A stretch of DNA of 64,000 nucleotides from Roseiarcus sp050010035 (GCA_050010035.1 JBEKLU010000015.1:1-64000); one strand, 5' to 3'. Counted from the first letter of the stretch, positions 52,257 through 60,918 are shown. A program made the numbers and translations. The notes: generated by a model from the sequence alone, not told the origin.

Positions 52257-52760
52257 ATGACCGCTCCTTCCAAGCCCGTCGCGATCATCATGGGCAGCCA
52301 GTCCGACTGGGCGACGATGCGGCGCGCCGCCGAGACGCTCGACGAGTTCGGCGTCGGCTACGACGCGCGCATCGTCTCGGCGCATCGCACGCCCGACCGG
52401 CTCGTCGCCTTCGCCAAGGGGGCGCGCGCGGCGGGTTTTAAGGTGATCGTCGCCGGGGCGGGCGGGGCGGCGCATCTGCCGGGCATGACGGCGGCGTTCA
52501 CCACGCTGCCGGTCTTCGGCGTGCCGATCGAAACGAAGGCGCTCTCCGGTCAGGACAGCCTGCTGTCGATCGTGCAGATGCCCGCCGGCGTTCCCGTCGG
52601 CGCGCTGGCGATCGGCGAGGCCGGGGCGGTCAACGCGGCGCTCCTCGCCGTCGCCGTGCTGGCGCTCGGCGACGCCGCTCTCGCCGAACGGCTGGCAGCC
52701 TGGCGCGCCGTGCGCACGAACGCGGTTCCCGAGACGCCCTCGGACGGCGGCGCGGGATGA
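52257..52760 (+). CDS. purE: N5-carboxyaminoimidazole ribonucleotide mutase
   Basis: PurE moves the carboxyl group from N5-CAIR to CAIR in purine synthesis. The 167-residue protein has IIMGSQSDWATM, SAHRTPDRL, AGAGGAAHLPGM and SIVQMPAGVPV, all typical of class I PurE. The ATG at 52257 gives the conserved N-terminus. It overlaps purK by four bases (ATGA). Confidence 0.95.
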   Translation: MTAPSKPVAIIMGSQSDWATMRRAAETLDEFGVGYDARIVSAHRTPDRLVAFAKGARAAGFKVIVAGAGGAAHLPGMTAAFTTLPVFGVPIETKALSGQDSLLSIVQMPAGVPVGALAIGEAGAVNAALLAVAVLALGDAALAERLAAWRAVRTNAVPETPSDGGAG

Positions 52761-53851
52761 TTCTGGCGCCCGGCGACACGATCGGCATTCTGGGCTCCGG
52801 CCAGCTCGGCCGCATGCTGGCGATGGCCGCGCTGAAGCTCGGCCTGCGTTGCCACATCTACGCGCCCGAAAGCGACGCGCCCGCGTACGACGCGGCGAGC
52901 GCGCGCACCATTGCGGCGTTCGACGACGAGGAGGCGCTGGCGCGCTTCGCTGAAGTCGTCGACGTCGTCACCTATGAATTCGAGAACGTGCCGATCGCCT
53001 GCGTCGACTTCCTCGCCGCGCGCAAGCCGGTGCGCCCCGGCGCGCGCGCGCTGGCGCTGACCCAGGACCGGCTGGTCGAAAAGGAGTTCCTGCGCGGACT
53101 CGGCCTCGCCACCGCGCCCTACGTCGGCGTCGACGATTCGGGCGCCCTGGCGCGCGCGATTCTCGATCTCGGCCGCCCCGCGATCCTGAAGACCCGGCGC
53201 TTCGGCTACGACGGCAAGGGCCAGACGATGATCCGCGAAGGCTCGAACGCGCCGGCGCTGCATCGCAGCCTCGGCGGCGGGCCGATGATCCTGGAAGGCT
53301 TCGTCGTCTTCGAGCGCGAGGCGTCGGTGATCGCGGCGCGCAGCCTGGAGGGCGCCGTCGCCGCCTACGACCTGTGCGAAAACGAGCACGAGCGCCATAT
53401 CCTGGCGCGCACCCGTGCGCCCGCGCGCGTCGGGCCCGGCGTCGAAGCGGCGGCCAAGGCGCTCGCGGCGCGCGTCCTGGAGGCGCTCGACTATGTCGGG
53501 GTCCTCGCCGTCGAGTTGTTCGTGGCGCGCGAGGCCGACGGCGCCGAGCGGCTCGTCGTCAACGAGCTCGCTCCGCGCGTGCACAATTCCGGCCATTGGA
53601 CGATCGAGGGCGCCCAGACCTCGCAGTTCGAACAGCACATCCGCGCCGTCGCCGGCTGGCCGCTCGGCGCGACGGCGCGGCGCGGCCGCATCGAGATGCG
53701 CAATCTGATCGGCGAAGAGGCCGACGAATGGCGCGACATCCTCGCCCAGCCCGACCTCTCCCTGCACCTCTACGGCAAGCTGGAGACGCGCCCGGGGCGC
53801 AAGATGGGGCATGTGACGCGGGTCTTGCCGGAGCCGCGCAAACGAGGCTGA
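52757..53851 (+). CDS. purK: 5-(carboxyamino)imidazole ribonucleotide synthase
   Basis: PurK is the ATP-grasp enzyme that makes N5-CAIR for PurE. The 364-residue protein shows IGILGSGQLGRMLAMAA, TYEFENVP, ILKTRRFGYDGKGQ, ILEGFVVFEREASVI and NELAPRVHNSGHWT. Length and motifs are normal. It ends the purEK unit and is followed by a strong hairpin at 53897. Confidence 0.95.
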   Translation: MILAPGDTIGILGSGQLGRMLAMAALKLGLRCHIYAPESDAPAYDAASARTIAAFDDEEALARFAEVVDVVTYEFENVPIACVDFLAARKPVRPGARALALTQDRLVEKEFLRGLGLATAPYVGVDDSGALARAILDLGRPAILKTRRFGYDGKGQTMIREGSNAPALHRSLGGGPMILEGFVVFEREASVIAARSLEGAVAAYDLCENEHERHILARTRAPARVGPGVEAAAKALAARVLEALDYVGVLAVELFVAREADGAERLVVNELAPRVHNSGHWTIEGAQTSQFEQHIRAVAGWPLGATARRGRIEMRNLIGEEADEWRDILAQPDLSLHLYGKLETRPGRKMGHVTRVLPEPRKRG

Positions 53852-53896
53852 TCGGCTGGACAACGCGACCCGAGTCTGCTACGGGAAATTCCAAAT

Positions 53897-53926
53897 AGGC
53901 GCGCCGCTCGTCGAGCGGGCGCGCCT
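53897..53926 (+). terminator. Strong hairpin between purK and rpsU
   Basis: AGGCGCGCCGCTC pairs with GAGCGGGCGCGCCT across a 3-base loop with a single bulge, and the flanking AATAG/CTATT bases extend the stem. A short T-rich CTATTGTCTTT follows. It probably ends purEK transcription or sets the 5' region of the rpsU message. Confidence 0.5.
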
Positions 53927-53988
53927 CTATTGTCTTTCGCAAATTCTCGGTTTTTGTCGAGGCTCCGCCTCTCAACACAGGATCGCCC

Positions 53989-54240
53989 GTGCAAGTTCTC
54001 GTCCGCGACAACAACGTCGATCAGGCCCTCAAGGCGCTCAAGAAGAAGATGCAGCGCGAGGGAATTTTCCGCGAAATGAAGCTGCGCGGCCATTACGAGA
54101 AACCGTCGGAAAAGCGCGCCCGCGAGAAGGCCGAGGCGGTGCGCCGCGCCCGCAAGCTGGCGCGCAAGAAGTTGCAGCGCGAAGGCCTGTTGCCGATGAA
54201 GCCGAAGGTCATGCCGGGCGCGGCGCGCTCCGCCGGTTGA
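53989..54240 (+). CDS. rpsU: 30S ribosomal protein bS21
   Basis: The 83-residue basic protein reads MQVLVRDNNVDQALKALKKKMQREG and EMKLRGHYEKPSEKRAREKAEA, the bS21 pattern with its Arg/Lys-rich C-terminal helix. The start is a GTG at 53989. bS21 helps mRNA engagement on the small subunit. Confidence 0.95.
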   Translation: MQVLVRDNNVDQALKALKKKMQREGIFREMKLRGHYEKPSEKRAREKAEAVRRARKLARKKLQREGLLPMKPKVMPGAARSAG

Positions 54241-54370
54241 TGGGGCGCGCGCCAAACCGGCGGGCGCGCTTCGGCGCCGCTTCGATTTCGCCATTTTTTT
54301 CGCGCATGCGTTGGACGAGCGACAAGGTTTCGAATCCGCCCGCGGGGCGGCGGGCGGAGGCTGACGGATC

Positions 54371-55231
54371 ATGCGGATGACGGCGCCTTCCCGTCGCGCG
54401 GCGATCGGACGATGGATGCTGGCGGCGGCGGCGGCGTTGGCCCTGGGGGCGTGCAGCGAGACGCTGGGCTCGTTCTCGCCGCAAAGCCGTGGCGTCGCGG
54501 AGGTCGACTCCGACACGTCCGGCGCCAACGCCGGCAACATCGCGTCGCTGACCGACGTCATCCAGCGCAACCCCAACGATTCCATCGCCTACAACACGCG
54601 CGGCATCGCCTACGCCAAGGGCGGCCACTATCAGAACGCGATCGCCGATTTCACCAAGGCGATTCAGATCGATCCGAAATTCGCCGCCGCCTACACCAAT
54701 CGCGCGCTCGCCTATCGTCAGATGGAGAAGGACGGCCCGGCGCTCGCCGATTTCAACGCCGCCATCGACGCCAACCCCAACGACGCGTCCGCCTATCTCG
54801 GACGCGGCAACCTCGAGCGCGCGCACGGCCATTTCCCCGAGGCGCTCGCCGACCTCGACGCCGCGATCCGGCTCGATCCGGAGGGCGCGCAGGCCTATCA
54901 CGCGCGCGGGCTGATCTATCAGCGCCAGGGCAATCACGAGCAGGCGATCACCGACTTCAACAACGCGATCGACCGCGATCCTTTCGCCGGAGCGCCCTAT
55001 CAGGCGCGCGCGCAGAGCTACCTCGCCACCGGCAAGTACGACGCCGCGATCGAAGACTTCGACGCCGCCCTCAACGTCGATTCCAACAACGCCGAGGCGT
55101 GGGCCGGGCTCGGCCTCGCCTACGAGAAGAAGGGCGACAAGGCCAAGGCGGTCGAGTCCTATCAGCGCGCGATGGTGGTGAGCCCCACCAACGCGATCGC
55201 CAAAGCCGGGCTGCAACGGCTGGCGGCGTAA
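54371..55231 (+). CDS. TPR-repeat lipoprotein (NlpI-like)
   Basis: The 286-residue protein has a lipoprotein signal peptide (LALGAC, Cys28) and about six TPR units with the typical AYxxRGxxYxxxGxxxxAIxDFxxAIxxDP spacing, such as IAYNTRGIAYAKGGHYQNAIAD. TPR lipoproteins of this class act as adaptors for envelope enzymes, as NlpI does for peptidoglycan hydrolases. The function here is not known. It stands alone after rpsU. Confidence 0.88.
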   Translation: MRMTAPSRRAAIGRWMLAAAAALALGACSETLGSFSPQSRGVAEVDSDTSGANAGNIASLTDVIQRNPNDSIAYNTRGIAYAKGGHYQNAIADFTKAIQIDPKFAAAYTNRALAYRQMEKDGPALADFNAAIDANPNDASAYLGRGNLERAHGHFPEALADLDAAIRLDPEGAQAYHARGLIYQRQGNHEQAITDFNNAIDRDPFAGAPYQARAQSYLATGKYDAAIEDFDAALNVDSNNAEAWAGLGLAYEKKGDKAKAVESYQRAMVVSPTNAIAKAGLQRLAA

Positions 55232-55287
55232 GGCGGAGGGGGCGGACGCCGGAAGAAGCGCGACGGCGCCGACGAGGATTGAGGGAG

Positions 55288-55902
55288 TCAGCCTGCGCCG
55301 CTTTCCGCCAGGATCCACTCTGCCGCAATATTCGTCAGATCCTTGAACGTCAGTTCTTCAGGTTGTAGCCGCTTGGCGGCGGCTATCGCGGGCAGGTCGA
55401 TCCGAAACCGATTGAATTCGGCCGCGATAGCCCGCCCGCCCGGTATGCCGTAGTCCTGCGCCTGGTCGAGAAGCCAAGTCGATATTTGTTCGATCAAGCT
55501 GCCGAGGCTGCTGTCGTGGGAATGGATGTCCTGGCCGGCGATGTCGGAAATGAATGACTGATAGCGATGGCCTTCTCGGTCGAAAATTAGCGATTTTTTG
55601 CGAGAATGCTTCTTGCCGCCGAATCGGTGAGCGCCGAGGAACAGCCCGAGCTCGAACGGCATGTTGAAGCGCGGCAGACCCGACCCGGGGTCAAGCTCAG
55701 TTTTGGAAATGTCGTGGATGCCGTAGCGGCTCTCGGCGATGATCCTGCAGATTTTTTCGAATCGGATTTCCCCTCCGTCGTCGTTCTCGCGCGCGCATCG
55801 AGGCGTGAATCCCGACCTCGCGACGGCGAATACGATGGCTTCGAAATATCCTTGATAGTCGGCCGAGAACGGGCAATTGATGAAGATGTCACGGTCGTTC
55901 AT
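55288..55902 (-). CDS. Unrecognised protein with TIR/nucleoside-deoxyribosyltransferase-like N-terminal domain
   Basis: The 204-residue protein starts with DIFINCPFSADYQGYFEAIVFAVARSGF, a strand-helix opening like TIR or nucleoside 2-deoxyribosyltransferase folds. RFEKICRIIAESRYGIHDIS and then GLPRFNMPFELGLFLGA follow. Glu84 in that last motif sits where TIR NADases and deoxyribosyltransferases keep their catalytic Glu. The C-terminal 80 residues are helical. I do not know the function; a nucleotide- or NAD-cleaving effector is inference. The ATG at 55902 overlaps the stop of the small gene upstream (TGATG). Base composition is a little lower in GC than neighbours. Confidence 0.65.
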   Translation of the reverse strand: MNDRDIFINCPFSADYQGYFEAIVFAVARSGFTPRCARENDDGGEIRFEKICRIIAESRYGIHDISKTELDPGSGLPRFNMPFELGLFLGAHRFGGKKHSRKKSLIFDREGHRYQSFISDIAGQDIHSHDSSLGSLIEQISTWLLDQAQDYGIPGGRAIAAEFNRFRIDLPAIAAAKRLQPEELTFKDLTNIAAEWILAESGAG

Positions 55903-56087
55903 CACGCTCTCTTCGAGGCCCTCGCCGCCGCGACCGCATCGCGCAGTTCCTTCGGCGTGAAATGGGTCGCCTTGCCTTTCGGCTTCAAAATGCGCACGCC
56001 GTCTTTCGTCACTCCGAGCGCTTTGGGCTCTGCGAAGCGCTTGCAGCCTTTGCCGCCATACGCCGTCTTGTTGGAAACCTTCGCCAT
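55902..56087 (-). CDS. Small basic protein paired with the TIR/NDT-like gene
   Basis: The 61-residue protein is Lys-rich (KVSNKTAYGGKGCKRF, VTKDGVRILKPKGKATHFTPKELRDAVAAA) and not recognised. The last helix looks like a short SAP-like or peptide-binding helix, weakly. The ATG at 56087 is preferred over an ATG further upstream that lies in the divergent promoter region. Its TGA overlaps the following ATG by one base, so the two proteins should be made together. Confidence 0.6.
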   Translation of the reverse strand: MAKVSNKTAYGGKGCKRFAEPKALGVTKDGVRILKPKGKATHFTPKELRDAVAAARASKRA

Positions 56088-56217
56088 ATGATCAGAATGG
56101 ATCGCAATTGCGGGTTTTGCAACAAGCATCTCAGCCAAAATCCGAACTTGCGGAGTGTCGACGCGCCGGGTGCGAGAACAGCCCGACGTTGCTTCGTCGG
56201 CGCGTCTCGCCTGTATG

Positions 56218-56246
56218 TTGACAGCGTAACCATTCAATGGTTACAT
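56218..56246 (+). promoter_or_regulatory. Promoter with perfect 19-bp palindromic operator upstream of SDR
   Basis: A -35 box TTGACA (56218-56223) and a -10 box TTACAT (56241-56246) are spaced by 17 bp. GTAACCATT-C-AATGGTTAC (56226-56244), a perfect palindrome, fills the spacer and overlaps the -10. This is the classic placement for a TetR-family repressor. No tetR gene is in the window. Confidence 0.65.
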
Positions 56247-56287
56247 CGTAAACTTCTCGGCCGCGCTCGGCCGGAAAAGGAGGCACG

Positions 56288-57046
56288 ATGAACCTCGACG
56301 GCAAATTCGCGTTGGTGACCGGCGCTTCGAGCGGCATCGGCGAAGCGACGGCGCGCACGCTGGCGGCGCGCGGCGCGCGGGTCGCGCTCGTCGCGCGGTC
56401 GGCCGAGAAGCTGGCGCGGGTGGCGGGCGAAATAGCCGCGGCGGGCGGAACGGCGCTGGTCTTTCCCGCCGATCTTTCCGACCCCGATCAGGCCGCGCGG
56501 GCTTGCGAAGCGGCGATGGCCGAGGCGGGCGCGCCCGACATCGTCGTCAACAACGCGGGCGCCGGGCGCTGGCTGTCGACGATCGAGACCAGCGTCGCCG
56601 AGGCGCGCGCGATGATCGAGCTTCCCTATCTCGCCGCCTTCGCGGTGACGCGGGCCTTCCTGCCGGCGATGCTGGCGCGCGGGAGCGGCCATATCGTCAA
56701 CGTCACTTCGCCGGCCTCCTACATGGTCTGGCCGAACGCCGCGGCCTATATCGCGGCGCGCCAGGCCCTCAAAGGATTCTCCGACGCGCTGCGTCTCGAA
56801 ATCGCGCCGCGCGGGCTTTTCGTCAGCCTCGTCGTGCTCGGGCCGGTCGAAAGCTCGTATTGGGAGCACAATCCCGGCAGCCGCGAGCGCATGCCCAAAG
56901 GCGTCGCGCCGCTGAGCACTGGGGAGGCGGCTGAGGCGATCCTCCGCGCGATCGAGGCGCGAAGGCGGTATGTCGTTCGTCCGGCGCTGTTCCGTCTGCT
57001 GTTCGCGATGGAGGCGGTCGCGCCCGGAATCACCGCGCGGGGGTAG
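56288..57046 (+). CDS. SDR-family oxidoreductase with YxxxR active site
   Basis: The 252-residue short-chain dehydrogenase has TGASSGIGEATA (cofactor loop), NNAGAG, Ser141 and Tyr154. The residue four after Tyr is Arg158, where classical SDRs have Lys (AAYIAARQAL). The remaining fold is intact, including GPVESSYWEHNPGS. AAAGGAGG lies just upstream of the ATG. Expression is probably controlled from the palindromic operator at 56226. Substrate unknown. Confidence 0.82.
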   Translation: MNLDGKFALVTGASSGIGEATARTLAARGARVALVARSAEKLARVAGEIAAAGGTALVFPADLSDPDQAARACEAAMAEAGAPDIVVNNAGAGRWLSTIETSVAEARAMIELPYLAAFAVTRAFLPAMLARGSGHIVNVTSPASYMVWPNAAAYIAARQALKGFSDALRLEIAPRGLFVSLVVLGPVESSYWEHNPGSRERMPKGVAPLSTGEAAEAILRAIEARRRYVVRPALFRLLFAMEAVAPGITARG

Positions 57047-57070
57047 GCGCCGCGCGGCTGCGCACGCTCC

Positions 57071-58443
57071 TTAGTGCGCCAGCGCCTTGACGATCGAGTC
57101 GGTCATCTTCTTGGCGTCGCCGAACAGCATCATCGTGTTGTCGCGGAAGAACAGCTCGTTCTCGACGCCGGCGTAGCCCGAGCCCATGCCGCGCTTGACG
57201 AACAGCACGGTCTTGGCCTTCTCGACGTCGAGGATCGGCATGCCGTAGATCGGCGATTTCGGATCGGTCTTGGCGGCGGGGTTGGTGACGTCGTTGGCCC
57301 CGATGACGTACGCGACGTCGGCCTGCGCGAACTCGCTGTTGATGTCCTCGAGCTCGAACACTTCGTCGTAGGGCACGTTGGCCTCGGCGAGCAGCACGTT
57401 CATATGGCCGGGCATGCGGCCGGCGACCGGATGGATCGCGTATTTGACCTCGACGCCCTCCTTCTTGAGGAGGTCGGCCATTTCGCGCAAGGCGTGCTGC
57501 GCCTGGGCGACCGCCATGCCGTAGCCGGGGACGATGATCACCTTGGAGGCGTTCTTCATCATGAACGCCGCGTCCTCGGCCGAGCCCTGCTTGACCGGCC
57601 GCGTCTCGGCGCCGGCCGCGGCGCCCGCGACCTCGCCGCCCCAGCCGCCGAGGATGACGGAGATGAACGAGCGGTTCATGCCCTTGCACATGATGTAGGA
57701 GAGGATCGCGCCCGAGGAGCCGACCAGCGCGCCGGTGATGATCAGCGCGAGATTGCCGAGCGTGAAGCCGATGCCCGCCGCCGCCCAGCCCGAATAGGAG
57801 TTGAGCATCGATATGACGACCGGCATGTCGGCGCCGCCGATCGGCACGATCAGCAGCACGCCGAGCGCCAGCGAGACGGCCGTGATCAGCCAGAAGAACA
57901 CCGGCGATTGCGCGAAGTAGAACACCGCGATGAGGACGACGAGCGCGACGGCGAGAGCGATGTTGATCGCATGGCGAGCCGGCAGCATGATCGGCTTGCC
58001 CGACATGCGGCCGTCGAGCTTCAGGAAGGCGATGATCGAGCCGGTGAAGGTCACCGCGCCGATGGCCAGGCCGAGCGACATTTCGATGATGCTCGCCGGA
58101 TGGATGCGGTCGCATAGAGGGCGCCGGCGGCGACCAGCACCGCGGCGAGACCGACGAGCGAGTGGAACATCGCCACCAGTTGCGGCATCGCCGTCATCGC
58201 AATCGTGCGCGCGCGCCAGGCGCCGATCGCGCCGCCGATGGCGAAGCCGAGGATCACCAGGAGCCACGCGAGGCCGCTCGAGGGCGGCCTCAGCGCCAGC
58301 GTCGTCACTATGGCGATCGCCATGCCGATCATGCCGAAGCGGTTGCCCTGGCGCGAGGTGGCGGGCGACGACAGCCCGCGCAGCGCCAGGATGAACAGAA
58401 TGCCGGCGACGAGATAGAGGAGGGCGGCGAGATTGGCGTTCAC
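57071..58443 (-). pseudogene. pntB: NAD(P) transhydrogenase subunit beta with a frameshift near 58105-58120
   Basis: PntB carries the NADP-binding domain and proton-channel helices of transhydrogenase. The N-terminal part (58443 to about 58117: MNANLAALLYLVAG, ATSRQGNRFGMIGMAIAI, PQLVAMFHSLVGLAAVLVAAGALY) and the rest (RIHPASIIEMSLGLAIGAVTFTGS to the end, with GYGMAVAQAQ, HPVAGRMPGHMNVLLAEA and GANDVTNPAA) lie in different frames. Joining them leaves about eight fewer residues than in E. coli PntB between VGLAAVLV and the next helix, suggesting a small out-of-frame deletion. A sequencing error or a dead gene are both possible. Everything else is well conserved. Confidence 0.85.
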
Positions 58444-58449
58444 GTTCGG

Positions 58450-58872
58450 TCAGCCCTTCTTCTTGTACATCGCGAGCATGCGCTCGGTGACGAGGAACCC
58501 GCCGAATATGTTCACCGAGGCGAGGATCAATGCGATGAAGCCGACCACGCGCGCGATCATCGAGCCGCTGTCGACCGCCGCGACGCCGACCGCGAGCAGC
58601 GCGCCCACGACGATGACCGAGGAAATCGCGTTTGTTTCCGACATCAGCGGCGTGTGCAGCGCCGGCGTCACCGACCAGACGACGTAATAGCCGACGAAAA
58701 CCGCGAGCGCGAAGATCGCGAGACGAAAGACGAAGGGATCGATCGCGCCGCCCGTAGCGGCGTGGCCCGCGGCGGCGAGCTGGTCGGCGTAGGTCTGCGC
58801 GGCGCGCGCGGCCTCGTCGACCGCGTCGGCGGCCGCCTTCAATTTGGCGACGGTGGCGTCAAGGTTTTCCAT
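58450..58872 (-). CDS. pntAB: NAD(P) transhydrogenase subunit alpha part 2
   Basis: The 140-residue membrane part of the split alpha subunit has three to four helices: FVFRLAIFALAVFVGYYVVW, VTPALHTPLMSETNAISSVIVVGAL and ILASVNIFGGFLVTERMLAMYKKKG. It follows pntAA by 50 bp and precedes pntB by 6 bp, the usual alphaproteobacterial order. Confidence 0.94.
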   Translation of the reverse strand: MENLDATVAKLKAAADAVDEAARAAQTYADQLAAAGHAATGGAIDPFVFRLAIFALAVFVGYYVVWSVTPALHTPLMSETNAISSVIVVGALLAVGVAAVDSGSMIARVVGFIALILASVNIFGGFLVTERMLAMYKKKG

Positions 58873-58922
58873 CGATCCCTCATGTCCTTACCAAAGGCGC
58901 GGCGGGTCACGCCGACTTGGGC

Positions 58923-60059
58923 TCAATTGCCGGCTTTCGGCTGAAAATTGGGGTGCGTGATCGCGCCGTCGCGGGTCAGGCAGGTCGCCTTGACCAGTTC
59001 GTCGTCCCAGTTGACGGCGATCGCCTTGGCCGCTTTGTCGATCAGCGTCTCGACGAAGGCGTAGAGATTGCGCGCGTAGAGCGCCGAGGCGCTCGAGGCG
59101 AGGCGCGTGACGTTGGAATTGCCGACGATCCGAACGCCATTGTCGGCGACCACGACTTCGCCGACGCGGGCGAGCTCGCAATTGCCGCCGCGCTCGACCG
59201 CGAGATCGACGATGACCGAGCCGGCGCGCATCGACTTGACCATGTCGGCGCTGACGAGGCGCGGCGCGGGGCGGCCGGGGATCAGCGCCGTGGTGATGAC
59301 GATGTCCTGCTTGGCGATATGCGCGGCGACCAGCGCCGCCTGCTTGGCCTTGTAGGCGTCCGACATTTCCTTGGCGTAGCCGCCCGCGGTCTCGGCCTGC
59401 TTGAACTCCTCGTCCTCGACGGCGACGAATTTCGCGCCGAGCGACTCGACCTGTTCCTTTGTCGCCGGGCGCACGTCGGTGGCGGTGACGACGGCGCCGA
59501 GCCGCCGCGCGGTGGCGATCGCCTGCAAGCCGGCGACGCCGACGCCCATGACGAACGCCTTGGCGGCGGGAATGGTGCCGGCCGGCGTCATCATCATCGG
59601 CAGCGCGCGGCCGTATTCGGCCGCCGCGTCGATCACGGCGCGATAGCCGGCGAGATTCGCCTGGCTGGAGAGGACGTCCATCACTTGCGCGCGGGTGATG
59701 CGCGGCATCAGCTCCATCGCGAAGGCGCTAACGCCGGCCTTGGCCATCGCCTCGACCGCGTCGAGATGGCCGTAGGGGTCCATCGAGGCGACGACGAGCG
59801 CGCCGCGCTTCATCTGGCCGAGCTCGCCGTCGTTCGGGCGCCGCACTTTCAGGACGATGTCGGCGCCGAGCGCCTCGGCGGCGGAAACGAGCTTGGCGCC
59901 CGCCGCCGCAAAATCCGCGTCGGGGATTCCGGCGCCGAGGCCGGCGCCGCGCTCGACCGCCAGCTCGGCGCCGAGGGCGGCGAATTTCTTCACCGTTTCC
60001 GCGCTCGCCGCGACGCGCGTCTCCTGCGGATCGGTTTCCGCGACGACCCCAATCAGCAT
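58923..60059 (-). CDS. pntAA: NAD(P) transhydrogenase subunit alpha part 1
   Basis: The 378-residue soluble subunit binds NAD(H). Signatures are VERGAGLGAGIPDADFAAAGA, KVRRPNDGELGQM, AKAFVMGVGVAGLQAIATARRLGA (nucleotide fold), VVTATDVRPATKEQVESLGA and TTALIPGRPAPRLVSADMV. With PntAB and PntB it couples hydride transfer from NADH to NADP to proton entry, making NADPH. Downstream pntB appears frameshifted. Confidence 0.94.
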   Translation of the reverse strand: MLIGVVAETDPQETRVAASAETVKKFAALGAELAVERGAGLGAGIPDADFAAAGAKLVSAAEALGADIVLKVRRPNDGELGQMKRGALVVASMDPYGHLDAVEAMAKAGVSAFAMELMPRITRAQVMDVLSSQANLAGYRAVIDAAAEYGRALPMMMTPAGTIPAAKAFVMGVGVAGLQAIATARRLGAVVTATDVRPATKEQVESLGAKFVAVEDEEFKQAETAGGYAKEMSDAYKAKQAALVAAHIAKQDIVITTALIPGRPAPRLVSADMVKSMRAGSVIVDLAVERGGNCELARVGEVVVADNGVRIVGNSNVTRLASSASALYARNLYAFVETLIDKAAKAIAVNWDDELVKATCLTRDGAITHPNFQPKAGN

Positions 60060-60117
60060 GATGCCTTCCCCAGACGCTTGGCGATCGCCCCGACCCCGAC
60101 GCGAACCCGACCGATTT

Positions 60118-60405
60118 TCATTGAAGAACGACGCAGGCGAGCCCGAGCAGCAAGAAGACGGGCGCCACGACGCGCCAGCCCCTGCCGGTCAGCGCGCCGA
60201 CGGCCGCCGCCGCGAGCGTCATGATCAGTCCGACGAGCGCGACAAACCCGTGCCCCTCGAGCCCCCACAGCACCAGCACCAACAGCACGCACAGCAATAC
60301 CGCGACCACCGTCTCCGTCAATGCGACGAAAGCCGCAAAGGTCGACTCGCGCGCCGCCATGTCCATCGGATCGTCCGCCGTCGACGCGCCGTGATTGTTC
60401 GACAT
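60118..60405 (-). CDS. aa3-type cytochrome c oxidase subunit IV
   Basis: The 95-residue protein fits the small alphaproteobacterial oxidase subunit IV: MAARESTFAAFVALTETV followed by membrane helices. It lies just upstream of pntAA, a common arrangement in this class. ATG 60405 gives the usual short polar N-terminus; an upstream ATG at 60447 is less likely. Confidence 0.8.
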   Translation of the reverse strand: MSNNHGASTADDPMDMAARESTFAAFVALTETVVAVLLCVLLVLVLWGLEGHGFVALVGLIMTLAAAAVGALTGRGWRVVAPVFLLLGLACVVLQ

Positions 60406-60509
60406 GCCTGTTAGGTTCCCCGCCGGCCAAACTGCAATGGCGCCCATCTAGCGCATCGGCCGTCGGGTCGCAATGGCGGATTTCGGGGTGCGGCATTCCG
60501 CCCGAAACG

Positions 60510-60539
60510 GCGCGCCGATCCCCAAGGGACTCGGCGCGC
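60510..60539 (-). terminator. GC hairpin downstream of fliJ
   Basis: GCGCGCCGA (60510-60518) and TCGGCGCGC (60531-60539) are exact inverted copies around a 12-base loop, ten bases beyond the fliJ stop. The following bases on the minus strand (CGTTTCG) are only weakly T-rich. Confidence 0.4.
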
Positions 60540-60549
60540 GGCGCGGGGA

Positions 60550-60918
60550 TCAGAGCCTGGCGGCGGATTCGACGGCGCGCTCGATCGCCTTCTCGCGGCC
60601 TTCGAGCGACTCGTATTTCGCCAATTCCGCCTGCGCCTCTTCCTGGGCCGCCTTGGCGTCTTGGATCTGCGCGGTGAGCTCGCCGATCGATCGCTTGAGG
60701 TTGTCGCGGCGCGCGATCGCGGCGCGCGCGTAGGTGGGGTAGGCGAAATGATTGGGGTCGCTGATTCCGGCGCGCTTTTCCTCGTTGACGATCTCGCGAT
60801 CGAGGTCGATCGCCATCCGTGTGAATTCGGCGACCATCAGCTCGATCTGCCGAACGCGCCGGCGCTTCTCCTCGGCCTGGAATCGCTTGAGACGAATGAG
60901 CGTGTCTCGGGATTTCAT
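60550..60918 (-). CDS. fliJ: FliJ-family flagellar protein
   Basis: The 122-residue coiled-coil protein reads MKSRDTLIRLKRFQAEEKRRRVRQIE and continues in long charged heptads. FliJ is the soluble chaperone-like stalk of the flagellar export ATPase. The gene is divergent from ctrA, as in several Hyphomicrobiales, and is probably under CtrA control. The ATG at 60918 is chosen since residues upstream are not conserved. No other flagellar genes are in the window. Confidence 0.85.
   Translation of the reverse strand: MKSRDTLIRLKRFQAEEKRRRVRQIELMVAEFTRMAIDLDREIVNEEKRAGISDPNHFAYPTYARAAIARRDNLKRSIGELTAQIQDAKAAQEEAQAELAKYESLEGREKAIERAVESAARL

Noticed and set aside
54243..54300. Rho-independent terminator after rpsU
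   Set aside because: A GC hairpin and a run of seven T are present, but they are separated by about 25 bases, too far for a canonical terminator.
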